Part shown: in pieces, positions 19,981-21,130 of the stretch | Layout: every line of letters begins with the position of its first letter | Numbering within the stretch: the stretch's first letter is position 1 | Program-made: the position numbers and the translations under genes | The notes under the pieces: model-generated | What the model was told of the DNA's origin: nothing | What the model saw: only the letters and a program-made list of their open reading frames with translations | The model's database searches: none | Origin: Globomyces pollinis-pini | Lineage: Eukaryota; Chytridiomycota; Chytridiomycetes; Rhizophydiales; Globomycetaceae | Assembly (NCBI GenBank): GCA_025399215.1 | Contig: MU621360.1 | Coordinates: 1 to 21,130 of the forward strand | Reading direction: 5' to 3' | DNA length: 21,130 nucleotides

Positions 19981-20362
19981 TTTAAAGTCTAAACCTATAT
20001 TTGGAGAATTCCATGATTCATTTTTATGAGAGCGTTTCTGAAATCGTCTAATACTGGCATCATTGTGTGCTTCGTGCTTCCTTATAATATTGACTTGCTT
20101 GGTCAAGGACAGTTCCATATCTTTTACATTTCCAGACTGGATAAGGGTAATTAAACTATAGCGTATAATGACAAGAATAACTATTGAGTTGACTTCATAT
20201 AATTCCCTATTATAATAATAAATATGGGAACCAAATTTAAAATACTACCGGTTCATAATGAATCGCATTTTGGTAAAGCTTCATCCAAAGCTAAATCTGT
20301 GTGCGAGTTTGTTCGACTTTCGGTTTAACGATTCGTGGAACCCTGCCTAAATGAGAACTTAT

Positions 20363-21130
20363 TTATTTAATATCGGCTTTGCCAAAGTCAATCAATTTGA
20401 TATCCCCGTCAGAAGTTAAAAGTACATTTTCTGGTCTCATTCCCCATAGTATCGAGGAACATATCCTAAATTGTGTTTGGAGAGCTTTTCATAAACTGCT
20501 ATTTCATTCTTCAGCATTTTGAATCCTTCGCGATTATTATAAGAATCACAATGCTTAACAACAATATTTCTGTCCTTGAGTTTCATTACTTGGCCAGTGG
20601 CTCCAGATCCAACCACGGTACCAGAAAGAACAGATTCAACATTAAGAGTACACTTGATTGTTTTGTTCTTGCCCACAGTAAATTTTGCTCCCTTTATGTT
20701 GTCTGTGGTTGAATAGTTGCTACCTGAGTCAGATGCTCCTTCACTGATATGCTCGCCAGTATTCATATCTTCAATGACTATAGAAGGTATATCTGATTCC
20801 TTTGGGCTGGCGTCTAGAGGTTGGTCTTTATAGTCCCGTAAAACAAGTTGAACAAAGTAATATAGCGCTTGAAGAAGTGTAGGAATTATTGAAAATCGGA
20901 TGACTTATAAGAAGGGTGTCTCTTTTTGGTCGCCAAAGACAATATGTGGCATCGTAACAAGTTACACACCCATATATAAGATTGTTCACGGATATATATC
21001 CATAAACTTGGTCAATCACAGTGCATACATCCATGCGTCCAATGTTGTCATGGGTTATATTGCTTTGCTGGTATTGTCTGTCTTCTATACACATCTCCAA
21101 CAAGTCAAATGGACTTCCAGTTAAAAAATG
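20363..21130 (-). pseudogene. CRN-type pseudogene with protein kinase domain, truncated by window end
   Basis: The frame enters from beyond 21130 without a start. First comes a segment with VYGYISVNNLIYGCVTCYDA and CLWRPKRDTLLISHP (about 21030-20890), matching the nuclease-like region that precedes the kinase in many fungal CRN-like proteins. The frame then shifts near 20895, continues through FSIIPTLLQALYYFVQLVLR, and reaches a kinase N-lobe: GSGATGQV (glycine loop), NIVVKHC (the catalytic Lys) and NEIAVYEKL. At about 20437 the frame stops, and the next recognisable piece, in another frame, is RPENVLL followed by LIDFGKA (the DFG motif) and a stop at 20363. About 70-80 residues including the HxD catalytic motif are absent, so the kinase cannot be active. 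Two frameshifts plus a deletion make this a pseudogene. Confidence 0.75.

Overview
This window is nuclear DNA from a compact, AT-rich fungal genome. The core genes are fungal in type: a Cbk1/Orb6-like NDR kinase, GPI13/PIG-O, two P-class PPR proteins and a lactonase-fold enzyme. Both flanks carry Crinkler (CRN)-type effector genes and relics. As far as I know, among zoosporic early-diverging fungi such families are reported from Batrachochytrium and Rozella, so an early-diverging zoosporic fungus is the best guess. I cannot name the species from sequence alone.

Layout. Bases 1-3000 are a left accessory flank: a CRN gene with an NTPase and a nuclease-like domain (293-2033), a decayed CRN header copy, a 100-bp inverted repeat of coding-derived sequence, and a Tc1/mariner-like transposase relic. 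Bases 3040-13029 are a compact core of six minus-strand genes: a 7-TM protein, two neighbouring PPR proteins, a Cys-rich protein with a GPI-anchor-like tail, a lactonase-family beta-propeller enzyme and the GPI ethanolamine-phosphate transferase. At 13309-15055 the NDR kinase is transcribed divergently from GPI13. Bases 15056-16109 hold no recognisable gene. Bases 16110-21130 are a right accessory flank: a rearranged CRN NTPase relic, an intact two-domain CRN-like gene (17438-18763), two fragmentary minus-strand relics, and a CRN-type kinase pseudogene running off the window end.

The most striking property is intron size. Where protein homology or frame continuity fixes the splice sites, introns are only 24-32 nt long, all GT-AG. 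I place 16 introns in four core genes: 15 are 24-32 nt, and the remaining 58-nt one reads exactly as a 28-nt and a 30-nt intron placed back to back. The same rule suggests that the apparent frameshift in the first CRN gene may be a 31-nt intron. Gene finders that assume a minimum intron of 40-50 nt would break nearly every spliced gene here.

How the genes relate. The core genes are ordinary cell functions (mitochondrial RNA handling, GPI-anchor synthesis, polarity signalling, carbohydrate metabolism) with no evident shared pathway. A GPI-anchored candidate does lie on the same strand as the GPI-anchor synthesis gene. The flanks are a CRN birth-and-death zone: intact, frameshifted, tandemly duplicated, inverted and truncated copies lie side by side.
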